Positions 43,235 through 53,343 of a stretch of 64,000 bases of DNA are shown piece by piece. How positions within the stretch are numbered: the stretch's first letter is position 1; the number at the start of each line of letters is the position of its first letter. Below the pieces are notes generated by a model. The model was not told the DNA's origin and ran no database searches. It saw only the letters and a program-made list of their open reading frames with translations. Position numbers and translations under genes: made by a program. This DNA comes from Alphaproteobacteria bacterium (GTDB taxonomy: Bacteria; Pseudomonadota; Alphaproteobacteria; MPNO01; UBA830): contig JAJEBT010000199.1 of the NCBI GenBank assembly GCA_022822405.1, forward strand, positions 1 through 64,000. Reading direction: 5' to 3'.

Positions 43235-44062
43235 TCATACCACCTTTACTGCATGCGCTGTGACATGCGGCGGCAAGGTAACAGGCTGTTTCGACACGAC
43301 GGCTTCTGCCCTTAACCGTTCCGCCAGAGTTTCTATGTCCAACTCTTCAGCCGTAGCAATTCCATATGTTTCGATCAGCGGGAGAAGGTTCCTGAACGTG
43401 GCAGCCCGTTGCTCGTAACCCGGCCATGCAGCGGCTCCGCCTATCGGTGTCTCCAAATGCAAGGTGGGTTCGGGCAAACCTGCCTCAACGAAGGCACGAT
43501 ACATTCCTGTGCCCATGTCAGTGTGGGCCCCGGTACGCTCGAATACGATACATTCCCAGTCGATCAGCTTGCTGAGAAGCGGTGTGTCCGGACCAGCAAG
43601 TGCCTTGTGGAGCGCGAGGTCGACCTCCTGAAACGCGACGATACCGCCGGGGCGCAGGTGCATCGCCAACTGTTTGAGCGCATCCGCCGGATCTGCGATG
43701 TACATCAGCACCAACCTGCCGACAACGGCATCAAAGGTGTCCGAGAGTTCAAGAGATCGGACATCGCCTGCAATGAACTGAACGTTCGTGAAGCCCGCCG
43801 CACTTGCCCGATCTCGTGCCGTTTCGAGAATCTTGGCGTTCACGTCCACCCCAACCACAGAACCGTCGGAGCCGACAAATTCGGCGAGGGTGAGGGCCAC
43901 GTCTCCGGCACCGCTCCCGACATCGAGCACTCTCATTCCTTTCGCGATACCGCTTCTCAGAAGAAACCGCCGTGTCATTTCGTCATACAGTCGTGCGTTT
44001 TCGATCAAACGCTTCGTTTCCGCCTCGCTGCGCCCCATCGTATATTGCGTATCGCTGTTCAT
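43235..44062 (-). CDS. Class I SAM-dependent methyltransferase
   Basis: 275-residue methyltransferase with motif I VLDVGSGAGDVAL, the acidic loop VVGVDVNAKIL, AGDVRSLEL and LRPGGIVAFQEVD. The C-terminal part (TPIGGAAAWPGYEQRAATF) is likely the substrate lid. It lies in the lower-GC block, between the permease and ridA genes and separated from each by about 240 bases. Substrate unknown. Confidence 0.87.
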   Translation of the reverse strand: MNSDTQYTMGRSEAETKRLIENARLYDEMTRRFLLRSGIAKGMRVLDVGSGAGDVALTLAEFVGSDGSVVGVDVNAKILETARDRASAAGFTNVQFIAGDVRSLELSDTFDAVVGRLVLMYIADPADALKQLAMHLRPGGIVAFQEVDLALHKALAGPDTPLLSKLIDWECIVFERTGAHTDMGTGMYRAFVEAGLPEPTLHLETPIGGAAAWPGYEQRAATFRNLLPLIETYGIATAEELDIETLAERLRAEAVVSKQPVTLPPHVTAHAVKVV

Positions 44063-44301
44063 GCTGGCCCCTGCTTGCTAGCTTGCCCAACGTCGTGTTG
44101 CGGCAAACACCGATGGTCGAAACGCACGCACGACAACACGGTGCCCGCGATTATCGTCCCCCGTGACAACCGGCACATCCACAACCCCACCTTCTGTTCA
44201 CATTCTGCGCATGCACTTCACGGAACAGTTCGAGGACCCGTAGCATAAGCCCTCGTGAAGTTCGCCATTCTTCGATGTTCAACAATGGCGGGAACATTCT
44301 C

Positions 44302-44763
44302 CTACTCGATTTCGAACACGGCCTTGATTCCGACGGCCGCGCCGGCAGGAAGCGAGGAGACTCCGACGGAGGACCGGGCATGGCTGCCCTTTTCCTCGCC
44401 CAGTACTTCGATCAGGAGTTCGGACGCACCGTCCATCACCGTGGAGGCCTGCGTGAAATCCGACGCCGCGTTCACAAACCCGGTCAACTCGGCGGCCCTC
44501 ACCCGGTCGATGTCGTCCTTCAGCGCCGCTCTGAGTTGCGCCAGGATGTTGAGGGCGCAAAGTCGCGCGCCCCTGTATCCTTCTTCGACCGAAAGATCGC
44601 TGCCGAGCTTGCCGGTAACGCGCTCGTCGGCAGTGATTGATACCTGGCCTGCGATGAAAACCTGATTGCCGACGATACGGCAGGGAACATATTCACCGAG
44701 CGGAGCGGGCACCTCCGGCAAAGCAATTCCAAGCTCGTTCACACGTTGGTCGAAGCGTGCCAT
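44302..44763 (-). CDS. RidA-family protein
   Basis: 153-residue RidA/YjgF-fold protein (VFIAGQVSI, NILAQLRAAL, GFVNAASDF) with the conserved arginine in SHARSSVGVSSLP that binds the carboxylate of imine/enamine substrates in deaminating members. It lies in the lower-GC block. RidA-like proteins are frequent in purine and pyrimidine degradation. Confidence 0.88.
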   Translation of the reverse strand: MARFDQRVNELGIALPEVPAPLGEYVPCRIVGNQVFIAGQVSITADERVTGKLGSDLSVEEGYRGARLCALNILAQLRAALKDDIDRVRAAELTGFVNAASDFTQASTVMDGASELLIEVLGEEKGSHARSSVGVSSLPAGAAVGIKAVFEIE

Positions 44764-45241
44764 TGTTCCACTCTCCTCTTTCGATTGTTTGTCGCAACTT
44801 GATGACTTGCAGCGGCACGATACACCGATCTTCGTGAAGGCAGTACATCAACGTGACGCCCCAAGTCCTTTTTTCCGGGAAGTGCCTGAAGGTGTTGACC
44901 GCCAAAGGGTACTCGTCGAGCCGGAGTTGGGCGTGAATGCCCCTGGTCGCCTTTGCACCGGTGGAGTGATGAGGCCCGAAGACGTGGTTGCCGGCTGATG
45001 ATGCAGGCCTTCGCGGGTTGGTTGCGTGGACGATTCGAGCGGCACCGTATGGTAGCGGCCTATCGGTCGAGGCCGGGGAGGCAGGACCCTCCACCGGAAG
45101 CGCGCCGCGCGGCCGACGCCGCGGAAGCGCCTGCGGAGAACACCAGGGGCCGACGGAACTCTCCTGCCCGACCCCCTGCCATCAGCGAATTCGTCGGATC
45201 GAACGGCGCGAACCGAGCCTCTTCCGGCACGGGCGGCGGCC
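44764..45241. other. 478-base intergenic stretch
   Basis: Upstream of ridA and downstream of the GST gene at 45242. The first part is AT-richer and should hold the ridA promoter. Frames in the rest have no recognisable family match. Confidence 0.4.
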
Positions 45242-45841
45242 CTACTTTTCGGCGGCACGCGCTTCCCTGACGCTGTCGCGAAGGCAAAACCGCTCGTAGT
45301 AGGCCGCCACGTTCGGAACCTGGCCGAGATCGAACTTGGCGGGCCGGGACCAGTTGAGAATGGCGCCGCAATAGACATCGGCGACGGTGAATTCCTCGCC
45401 CATGAGCCAGTCCCTGCCGTCCAGCGAGGCATCGAGAAAGCCAAGCCTCACCTCGAGCCGCGCCCTTGCGATTGGCCGCATCTCGTCCGGAATGTATGGG
45501 AGGAACAGCGGCGGAAAACCCTTGTGCAACTCGCCACCGACGAAGCTGAGCCACTCCTGCACCCGGTAGCGCTCCTCCGTGCCGGCAGCGGGAAGCAACC
45601 CGGCGTCAGGCACCTGATCACCGATCCACTGGAGGATCACCGCGCATTCGGAAAGGTTGCCGCCGTTGTCGCGTTCCAGAAACGGCACATATCCGCGCGG
45701 GTTGACGGCAAGGTAATCGCTGCCGTCCGCGAGTTTCTTGTCCTGCAGACTCACAGACACGAGATCGAAATCCATCCCGGCTTCTCTCAAGCCGACATGC
45801 GGCGCGAACGAGCACGTGCCCTTGGCGTAATACAGCTTCAT
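45242..45841 (-). CDS. Glutathione S-transferase (beta-class-like)
   Basis: 199 residues. MKLYYAKGTCSFAPHVGLRE carries the active-site cysteine region of beta-class bacterial GSTs, followed by NPRGYVPFLE and ECAVILQWI. The helical C-terminal domain has FTVADVYCGAIL. It should conjugate glutathione or reduce glutathionyl compounds in the cytoplasm. It is 41 bases downstream of a glutathionyl-hydroquinone reductase gene on the same strand, suggesting joint handling of quinones. Confidence 0.9.
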   Translation of the reverse strand: MKLYYAKGTCSFAPHVGLREAGMDFDLVSVSLQDKKLADGSDYLAVNPRGYVPFLERDNGGNLSECAVILQWIGDQVPDAGLLPAAGTEERYRVQEWLSFVGGELHKGFPPLFLPYIPDEMRPIARARLEVRLGFLDASLDGRDWLMGEEFTVADVYCGAILNWSRPAKFDLGQVPNVAAYYERFCLRDSVREARAAEK

Positions 45842-45882
45842 GACATCTCCTTCCGGTGAGCGGGAAAACGTGTGCAGACTGG

Positions 45883-46854
45883 TCAGGCGGCGGCCGGAAA
45901 CCTGTCGCGGTCATGGCGACGGGCAAGATCGACAAGCGGGCCCCGCGGGACGACGCCATTGGCGCCGATAGGTCCGGCCGGCTGGAAGATCTGGCGCTTC
46001 ATGGAGGCGACGTCGCTCACGCTGTCGATTCCCGGGGTCTGATACAGGTCGCGCAAATAGTTCGAGAGGTGGTGATAATCCTCAAGATGGCGCAGGTTGC
46101 ACTTGTAACCGACATAGTAGATCGGATCGAAGCGGATCAGGTTCGGATAGAAACGCCAGTCGGCCTCGGTCTGGGATCCACCGCACAGATACCGCTGACC
46201 GGACAGCAGTTCCTCGAGTTCGTCGAGCGTCCCGAACAGGAGGTCCACGGACTTCTCATAGGCGTCCTGGGCGGTCGAACGGCCGCACCCGTTGACGGCG
46301 TCGTTGATTCCCCTGAGCACCTTCCCGTTCATGGCGTCGATCTCGTCCCGGAGCACCGCCGGATAGTAATCCGGGGTCGGGTCGGCAATACCGGAAAATT
46401 CTGTGTTGAACATGCGGATGATCTCGGAGGACTCGTTGCTCACGATGCTGTTCGTCGCTGTATCCCACAGCATCGGCACCGTGACCCGCGTCGTGCAGCC
46501 CGGTTCGCCCAGCGCATAGATCTCGTGAAGATAGTTCACCTGCCTGCCGCTGCCGGGAACGGTGTGCGGACCGTCGACGAAACCCCAGCCCTGCCTGTCG
46601 GGCGACTGCTCGGTATCGACCAGGCCGATAAGGCTGTCGAGCTTCTTCAGGACACGGAATATCGCGGTCCGGTGCGCCCACGGACAGGCCACCGACGAAT
46701 AGAGCACATAGCGCCCCGCCTCAGCGGGATAACCGGAGGATCCGTCGGCGGTGATCCGGTTCCGGAACTGCGACGGCCTCTTGACATAGAGCCCGGCCGC
46801 GTCTTCGCCGAGCATGTCGTCATGCGTCCACGCGCCGTTCAGCAGATGTCCCAT
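45883..46854 (-). CDS. Glutathionyl-hydroquinone reductase
   Basis: 323-residue Xi-class GST (YqjG/PcpF type) that removes glutathione from glutathionyl-hydroquinones. The catalytic cysteine is in VACPWAHRT. QVNYLHEIYALG, TTRVTVPMLWDT and YYVGYKCNLRHLEDY are family segments. The ATG at 46854 has GGAG eight bases upstream. An earlier in-frame GTG is less likely. It is divergent from the enoyl-CoA hydratase gene. It serves in breakdown of quinonoid aromatics. Confidence 0.92.
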   Translation of the reverse strand: MGHLLNGAWTHDDMLGEDAAGLYVKRPSQFRNRITADGSSGYPAEAGRYVLYSSVACPWAHRTAIFRVLKKLDSLIGLVDTEQSPDRQGWGFVDGPHTVPGSGRQVNYLHEIYALGEPGCTTRVTVPMLWDTATNSIVSNESSEIIRMFNTEFSGIADPTPDYYPAVLRDEIDAMNGKVLRGINDAVNGCGRSTAQDAYEKSVDLLFGTLDELEELLSGQRYLCGGSQTEADWRFYPNLIRFDPIYYVGYKCNLRHLEDYHHLSNYLRDLYQTPGIDSVSDVASMKRQIFQPAGPIGANGVVPRGPLVDLARRHDRDRFPAAA

Positions 46855-47011
46855 GGGCCGCACTCCGACCGGTCTTCAAATTCTGACGCGCGATGTCTAC
46901 ACGGTCGCGCCCGGCCAGTCCAACGATCAGGGACGGCGGGACGGCCGCAGCGTCCTGTTGGCCGCGACGGGGCGCGCGGATATGATGATTCGCCACCACA
47001 GGAGGCAGCAA

Positions 47012-47872
47012 ATGTCATCGGACGCACCGACGGTCCGGCTCGACGCCGACGGAAAGCCGCTCGGCTTCATCGACCATCCGGAAGAGCACAGGACCATAAG
47101 GTTCGAGATCGCGGAGGAGGGAATCGGGCTTCTGACCCTCGACCGGCCGGACAAGCTGAACGCGTTCGACGAGCGGATGATCAGCGAGATTCGCTCCGTG
47201 GTCTGGAAGATCGCGTTTGACGAGGCCATCCGCGTCCTCATCATCACCGGTGCCGGACGGGCCTTCTGTTCAGGCCGCGATATTCTCGGCCTTGGCTACG
47301 AAAACAACCTCCCCTCTCCCCAGTACCGCGCCTATGTGCGCGCCAACCACGAAATGCTCGACGACCTCGAGAACCTCGAGAAGCCCGTGATCTCGATGGT
47401 CAACGGCGTCTGCGCCGGCGGCGGCGTCGAGATCGCGGCGGCCAGCGACTTCCGTATCGCGTCCGAGCGCGCCGAGTTCATCCTCACGGAGAACAATATC
47501 GGCGTCATACCCGCCTCCGGCGCGGCCTCGCGCATGATCGAGATGATCGGAATCGGGCGCCTCAAGGAAATGATGATGACCACCCTGCCCGTCCCGGCCG
47601 ACGTCGCCGAGCGCTGGGGCCTGGTCAACCGCGTGTTCGCGCCTGACGGGCTGATGGACGGCACACTGGCGTTCGCGCGTGTGCTCCGCGAGCGTGCTCC
47701 GCTGGCGCTCGGCATGGCGAAACACGTCATCAACACCTGCCGCAACACCGACACCGAGACCGGCCGCCTGATCGAGCGCCTGGGCCAGTCCGTTCTCATT
47801 CCAACGGCGGACGCGCGCGAGGGCAACGCCGCCTTCCGCGAGAAGCGCAAGCCCGAGTGGAGTGGCCGATGA
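47012..47872 (+). CDS. Enoyl-CoA hydratase/isomerase family protein
   Basis: 286-residue crotonase-fold protein with LDRPDKLNAFDERM, FCSGRDI, VNGVCAGGGVEIAAA and a C-terminal helical domain. The ATG at 47012 follows GGAGG at good distance. An N-terminal extension of about 35 residues precedes the crotonase core. First of a rightward run with SCP2, hydrolase, dehydrogenase and Rieske oxygenase genes. Confidence 0.88.
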   Translation: MSSDAPTVRLDADGKPLGFIDHPEEHRTIRFEIAEEGIGLLTLDRPDKLNAFDERMISEIRSVVWKIAFDEAIRVLIITGAGRAFCSGRDILGLGYENNLPSPQYRAYVRANHEMLDDLENLEKPVISMVNGVCAGGGVEIAAASDFRIASERAEFILTENNIGVIPASGAASRMIEMIGIGRLKEMMMTTLPVPADVAERWGLVNRVFAPDGLMDGTLAFARVLRERAPLALGMAKHVINTCRNTDTETGRLIERLGQSVLIPTADAREGNAAFREKRKPEWSGR

Positions 47873-47950
47873 CCGCCGCCGGGGCCGGCGACCTAGAGTC
47901 TCGCGATACCGGACCGGAGTGCCCTGCGGCCGGCGTGCGGTAAGTCCGCG

Positions 47951-48322
47951 ATGCTCGAAAACCTCGCCAATCTCGTGAATGCCGACCGGAACCTGGTTCG
48001 CCTTGGCCGCCACCTGAACGCAACCTTCCTGTTCGCGGCCGGCAGCGAGGAATGGCTGATCCCGGTCGAGCGCGGCATGATCGGAACCGTCAGGCAAGGC
48101 TCCGGCCCCATGGACTCGTGGCAGTTCGCGATCCGTGTCGACGGCGCTGCCTGGGAGCGGTTCCGGGCGCCGGTCCCGCAGCCGGGCTATCACGACATCT
48201 TCGCCATGACCAAGGTCGGCGAGGCCGTGATCGAGGGAGACCTCCATCCCTTCATGGCCAACCTGCGCTACGTCAAGGAAGTTCTCGACAAGGCCCGGGC
48301 GTGCGGCGGGAGCCGGGCATGA
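47951..48322 (+). CDS. SCP2-like sterol-binding domain protein
   Basis: 123-residue single-domain protein with the SCP2 pattern (LGRHLNATFLFAAGSEEWLIP, PMDSWQFAIRVDG, AVIEGDLHPFMANLRYVKEVL). Such domains bind lipids or acyl-CoAs, and in degradation clusters may hold a hydrophobic intermediate. The stop overlaps the next start as ATGA. Confidence 0.78.
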   Translation: MLENLANLVNADRNLVRLGRHLNATFLFAAGSEEWLIPVERGMIGTVRQGSGPMDSWQFAIRVDGAAWERFRAPVPQPGYHDIFAMTKVGEAVIEGDLHPFMANLRYVKEVLDKARACGGSRA

Positions 48323-49167
48323 GAGGCCGCCTCGAAGGAATCGTGGGGCGCTACGTCCATTTCGAGATCGGCGGGCGGCCGCACCGGGTGTATTTCGAGG
48401 AGGCGGGCGACGGCATTCCGCTCCTCTGCCTGCATACCGCCGGCTCGGACGCGACCCAGTACCGGCATCTCATGGCCGACGACGGGATCACGCAGGCCTT
48501 CCGCGTGATCGCCTTCGACATGCCGTGGCACGGAAAGTCCCTGCCCCCGGCTGGCTACCAAGAGACCGAGTACCGGCTCACCACCGACCTCTATGCCGAA
48601 ACCGTGTGTGCTTTCTGCGCCGCGCTCGATCTCGACCGGCCGGCCGTTCTCGGCTGCTCGATGGGCGGCCGGATCGTCCTCCATCTGGCGGCGTCCTGGC
48701 CGGACGAGTTCCGCGCAGTGATCGGCGTCGAGGCGGCGGATCATCAGGATCCATGGTACGACCGCGACTGGCTGCACCGCTCCGACGTGCATGGGGGAGA
48801 GGTCTGCGCGGCCCTGATTTCCGGCCTCGTCGCGCCCCAAAGCCCGGACGAATACCGCTGGGAAACGCTCTGGGGCTATCTCGCAAGCGGGCCGGGCGTG
48901 TTCAAGGGCGACCTCCACTTCTACCGCGCCGATTCCGACTACCGCGACCGGGTCGCCGCCATCGATCCCGCGAGGTGCCCCGTCTATCTGCTGACCGGCG
49001 AGTACGACTTTTCCTGCACACCCGAGGACACGCGGCGGACGGCAGCGAAGATCGGCGTCGAAGCCATCATCATGAAGGAAGTGGGCCACTTCCCGATGTC
49101 GGAGAATCCGTCCCGCTTTCGCGAGTATCTGATGCCCGTGCTCGACCGGATCGCCGCAGACGGCTGA
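48319..49167 (+). CDS. Alpha/beta hydrolase
   Basis: 282 residues with LLCLHTAGSD, FDMPWHGKS, the nucleophile elbow GCSMGG, an acid region in LTGEYDFSC, and the histidine in EVGHFPMSENP. It overlaps the SCP2 gene by four bases. It resembles C-C bond or ester hydrolases of aromatic pathways. Substrate unknown. Confidence 0.87.
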   Translation: MRGRLEGIVGRYVHFEIGGRPHRVYFEEAGDGIPLLCLHTAGSDATQYRHLMADDGITQAFRVIAFDMPWHGKSLPPAGYQETEYRLTTDLYAETVCAFCAALDLDRPAVLGCSMGGRIVLHLAASWPDEFRAVIGVEAADHQDPWYDRDWLHRSDVHGGEVCAALISGLVAPQSPDEYRWETLWGYLASGPGVFKGDLHFYRADSDYRDRVAAIDPARCPVYLLTGEYDFSCTPEDTRRTAAKIGVEAIIMKEVGHFPMSENPSRFREYLMPVLDRIAADG

Positions 49168-49279
49168 GCCGCCGCCTGCCGGGGTTCCTTCCCCGGTCCC
49201 GCGGCCGCATTGAAACGCGCCGCCGCAGGATGCACTATGCGCGGTATCAGCATGCCAACGAAGCAGGGGACAGAAGATC

Positions 49280-50389
<1,110 letters not shown>

Positions 50390-50441
50390 ACCGGATCGCC
50401 GACGGCGCGGGCTCGGCCATCGGGAGCAGCCATTCCGGACC

Positions 50442-51743
50442 ATGTTGAGCAGGGAACAGAACGAGTTGGCGACCCGCATCGGTCCGGGCACCGGTTGCGG
50501 CAGGCTGATGCGGCGGTACTGGCAGCCTGCGGCCCTGGCCGAGGAGCTGCCGGACGACCATCCGGTACGGCCGGTGCGGCTGCTCGGCGAGGATCTCGTC
50601 CTCTACCGCAACGAGGACGGCGGCCATGGCCTGGTCGGCCGCAGCTGTCCCCACCGCGGCGCCGATCTGTCATACGGCCGCCTCGAGGACGGCGGGCTGC
50701 GCTGCACCTTTCACGGCTGGCTGTTCGACGCCGGCGGCAGGTGCCTCGAGCAGCCGGCTGAACCGGAGGGCAGCCGCTTCCACACCAGAATCCGGCATAC
50801 GGCCTATCCATGCACCGAACGCAACGGCATCGTCTTCGCCTACATGGGCGAGGGCGATCCGCCGCCACTGCCGGATTTCGACTGCTTCGTCGCACCGGAC
50901 GAATTCACGTTCGCCTTCAAGGGCTTCCTCGAATGCAACTGGCTGCAGGCGCTGGAAGTCGGAATCGATCCCGCACACGCTTCGTTCCTTCACCGTTTCT
51001 TCGAGGACGGGGACCCTGATGAAGGCTACGGCCAGCAATTCCGCGACGAGACCGCGGAAATTCCGGTCACCCGGCTCATGCGTGAATTCCCCCGTCCCGA
51101 GATCCGCGTCGACGATACTGACTACGGCCTGCGGCTGACGACGCTCCGCCATATCGGCGCCGGGCGGATGCATGTCCGCGTGACCAACCAGATGTTCCCC
51201 AACGCCATCGTCATACCCATGTCCGGCGACATCAACATCACCCAGTGGCACGTCCCGATAGACGACACGACGTGCTGGTGGTACGCGATATTCTCGGCGT
51301 TTGACGGTCGGGTGGACAAGCGCCGCATGCGCGAACAGCGGCTCGAACTCTACACGCTCCCCGACTACCGGCCGCGCCTCAATCGCGCCAACGGCTACGG
51401 GTTCGACCCCGGCGAACAACGGGACGCGACCTATACCGGCATGGGGCACGACATCAACGTCCATGACCAGTGGGCCGTGGAGTCCCCGGGCCCGATCGCC
51501 GACCGTTCCGCGGAGCATCTCGGCGCCTCGGACAAGGGCATCATCGCCTACCGGCGCAAGCTTCTCGGCGCCATCGGCGGCCTTGACGAGGGCACCCGGC
51601 CGCCGATGACGGACGGCTCCGCGAGCGCCTTGCGCGGGCCCGCGGCCATCGACACGGTTGCGCCGGCAACGGGCTGGGAGGAGGCGTGGCAGACGGCAGA
51701 GGCGGCGCGGCGCGACCGCTCTCCCTGGGCGCCGTCGCTGTGA
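50442..51743 (+). CDS. Rieske oxygenase, phthalate 4,5-dioxygenase-type single oxygenase component
   Basis: 433 residues. Rieske ligands C69, H71, C88 and H91 (CPHRGA and CTFHGW), and iron ligands in EVGIDPAHASFLH (H179, H184). The insertion pattern and C-terminal YTGMGHDINVHDQWAVESPG are those of the phthalate-dioxygenase group, whose members dihydroxylate rings or remove O- or N-alkyl groups. It needs an external reductase, not encoded nearby. It ends in a GTGA overlap with a glutamine-synthetase-like gene. Confidence 0.9.
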   Translation: MLSREQNELATRIGPGTGCGRLMRRYWQPAALAEELPDDHPVRPVRLLGEDLVLYRNEDGGHGLVGRSCPHRGADLSYGRLEDGGLRCTFHGWLFDAGGRCLEQPAEPEGSRFHTRIRHTAYPCTERNGIVFAYMGEGDPPPLPDFDCFVAPDEFTFAFKGFLECNWLQALEVGIDPAHASFLHRFFEDGDPDEGYGQQFRDETAEIPVTRLMREFPRPEIRVDDTDYGLRLTTLRHIGAGRMHVRVTNQMFPNAIVIPMSGDINITQWHVPIDDTTCWWYAIFSAFDGRVDKRRMREQRLELYTLPDYRPRLNRANGYGFDPGEQRDATYTGMGHDINVHDQWAVESPGPIADRSAEHLGASDKGIIAYRRKLLGAIGGLDEGTRPPMTDGSASALRGPAAIDTVAPATGWEEAWQTAEAARRDRSPWAPSL

Positions 51744-53200
51744 GCGCGGGAACATCGGGCCGCACGGCGCTCGTCGAGAAACACGGCCTGTGGAGCGACG
51801 ACGACCATCTCAGGGGCGCCGAGGTGCTCAAGCAGATCGAGCGCCAGCAGCTCGATGTCGTGCGCCTGTCCTTCGCCGACCAGCACGGCATCCTGCGCGG
51901 CAAGACCCTGGTCGCGGGCGAGATCCCGGGCGCCATGCGCAACGGCTGCACTATGACCACGACGCTGCTTGCCAAGGACACGTCGCACAGGACGGTCTAT
52001 CCGGTGTTCACCGAGGGTGGCGGTTTCGGGATGGACGAGATGACCGGCGGCGGCGATTTCGTCATGGTTCCCGATCCCCACACCTTCAGGATTCTGCCGT
52101 GGGCGCCGGGAACCGGATGGATGCTGTGCGACATCCACTTTCCGGACGGCTCGCCGGTGCCCTTCTCCACCAGGCGCATATGCCGCCAGGCGGTCGACCG
52201 GCTCGCAAAACGGGGCCACGATTTCGTGGCCGGACTCGAGGTCGAATTCCATCTCTTCGCGATCGAGGACGCGAAACTTGCCCCCGAGGACGCAACGCAG
52301 CCCGGCGCGCCGCCGGAGGTCACGCTGCTAGCCCAGGGTTTCCAGTACCTGACCGAACAGCGCGCCGACGAGCTCGATCCGGCGATCGAGATCATCCGCA
52401 AGAACATTCTCGAACTCGGGCTGCCGCTGCGCTCGCTCGAGGTGGAGTTCGGCCCGAGCCAGGTCGAGGCAACCTTCCAGCCCGGCACCGGGCTCGCACC
52501 GGCGGATTTGATGGTGCTGTTCCGGAGCGCGGTCAAGCAGACAGCGCGGCGCCACGGGCTGCACGCAACGTTCATGTGCCGGCCCAACATCCCCAACCTG
52601 TTCTCGAGCGGCTGGCACCTTCACCAGTCGCTGACGGACCGCACTACCGGCGCCAATGCCTTCACGCCGACCGGCGACGGCGAACTCCTGTCGGCGACGG
52701 GGCGGCAGTACGTTGCCGGCCTCCTGCACCATGCGCGGGCAGCCTCTGTCTTCACCACGCCGACGATCAACGGCTACAAGCGCTTCCAGCCGTTCTCGCT
52801 GGCGCCGGACCGCGCCGCGTGGTCGGGCGACAACCGGGGCGCCATGATCCGGGTGCTGGCGGCGAAGGACGATCCCGGGTCGCGAATCGAGAACCGGATC
52901 GGCGAGCCAGCGGCCAATCCCTATCTCTACATCGCGTCTCAGATCCATTCCGGCATCGACGGGCTCGAGAAGGAACTGGTTCCGGAGGCCGAGACCGACA
53001 CGCCCTACGACGCGGACGGAGAGAAACTCCCCGCGAGCCTCATGGAAGCGGTGTCGGAACTGCGCCGCAGCACGATGTTCCGCGACGCGATGGGTGAGCG
53101 CTTCATCGACTACATCGCGGCCATCAAGGAGGCCGAGATCTCCCGGTTCCTGTCGACGGTCACGGACTGGGAACACCGGGAGTATTTCTGGATCTTCTGA
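51740..53200 (+). CDS. Glutamine synthetase-like gamma-glutamyl amine ligase
   Basis: 486-residue ATP-dependent ligase of the glutamine synthetase superfamily: QLDVVRLSFADQHGILRGK, metal-site AGLEVEFHLF and LEVEFGPSQVE, SSGWHLHQSL, and the C-terminal SRIENRIGEPAANPYLYIA. Relatives ligate glutamate to amines (polyamines, isopropylamine, aniline) rather than ammonia. The GTG at 51740 overlaps the oxygenase stop and is preferred over an ATG in the oxygenase C-terminus. The tight pairing with a Rieske oxygenase recalls aniline degradation, where a GS-like enzyme makes gamma-glutamylanilide for a Rieske dioxygenase. Confidence 0.87.
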   Translation: MSAGTSGRTALVEKHGLWSDDDHLRGAEVLKQIERQQLDVVRLSFADQHGILRGKTLVAGEIPGAMRNGCTMTTTLLAKDTSHRTVYPVFTEGGGFGMDEMTGGGDFVMVPDPHTFRILPWAPGTGWMLCDIHFPDGSPVPFSTRRICRQAVDRLAKRGHDFVAGLEVEFHLFAIEDAKLAPEDATQPGAPPEVTLLAQGFQYLTEQRADELDPAIEIIRKNILELGLPLRSLEVEFGPSQVEATFQPGTGLAPADLMVLFRSAVKQTARRHGLHATFMCRPNIPNLFSSGWHLHQSLTDRTTGANAFTPTGDGELLSATGRQYVAGLLHHARAASVFTTPTINGYKRFQPFSLAPDRAAWSGDNRGAMIRVLAAKDDPGSRIENRIGEPAANPYLYIASQIHSGIDGLEKELVPEAETDTPYDADGEKLPASLMEAVSELRRSTMFRDAMGERFIDYIAAIKEAEISRFLSTVTDWEHREYFWIF

Positions 53201-53343
53201 GACCGCGCCGCGCCCGCCGGTCCGCAGGCGGCATCCGGCGGCAACCATGAGGAAAGACCGCGCCGGATCGGCGGGCGCGGCAGGAACGCGGCCGACCGTG
53301 GCGTCACGGCCGGTAGCAGCGCACGCACAGGGTAGCAACCGAA

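Noticed and set aside
44666-44998. Small plus-strand frame upstream of ridA
   Set aside because: Overlaps the ridA start and promoter, with no recognisable family.
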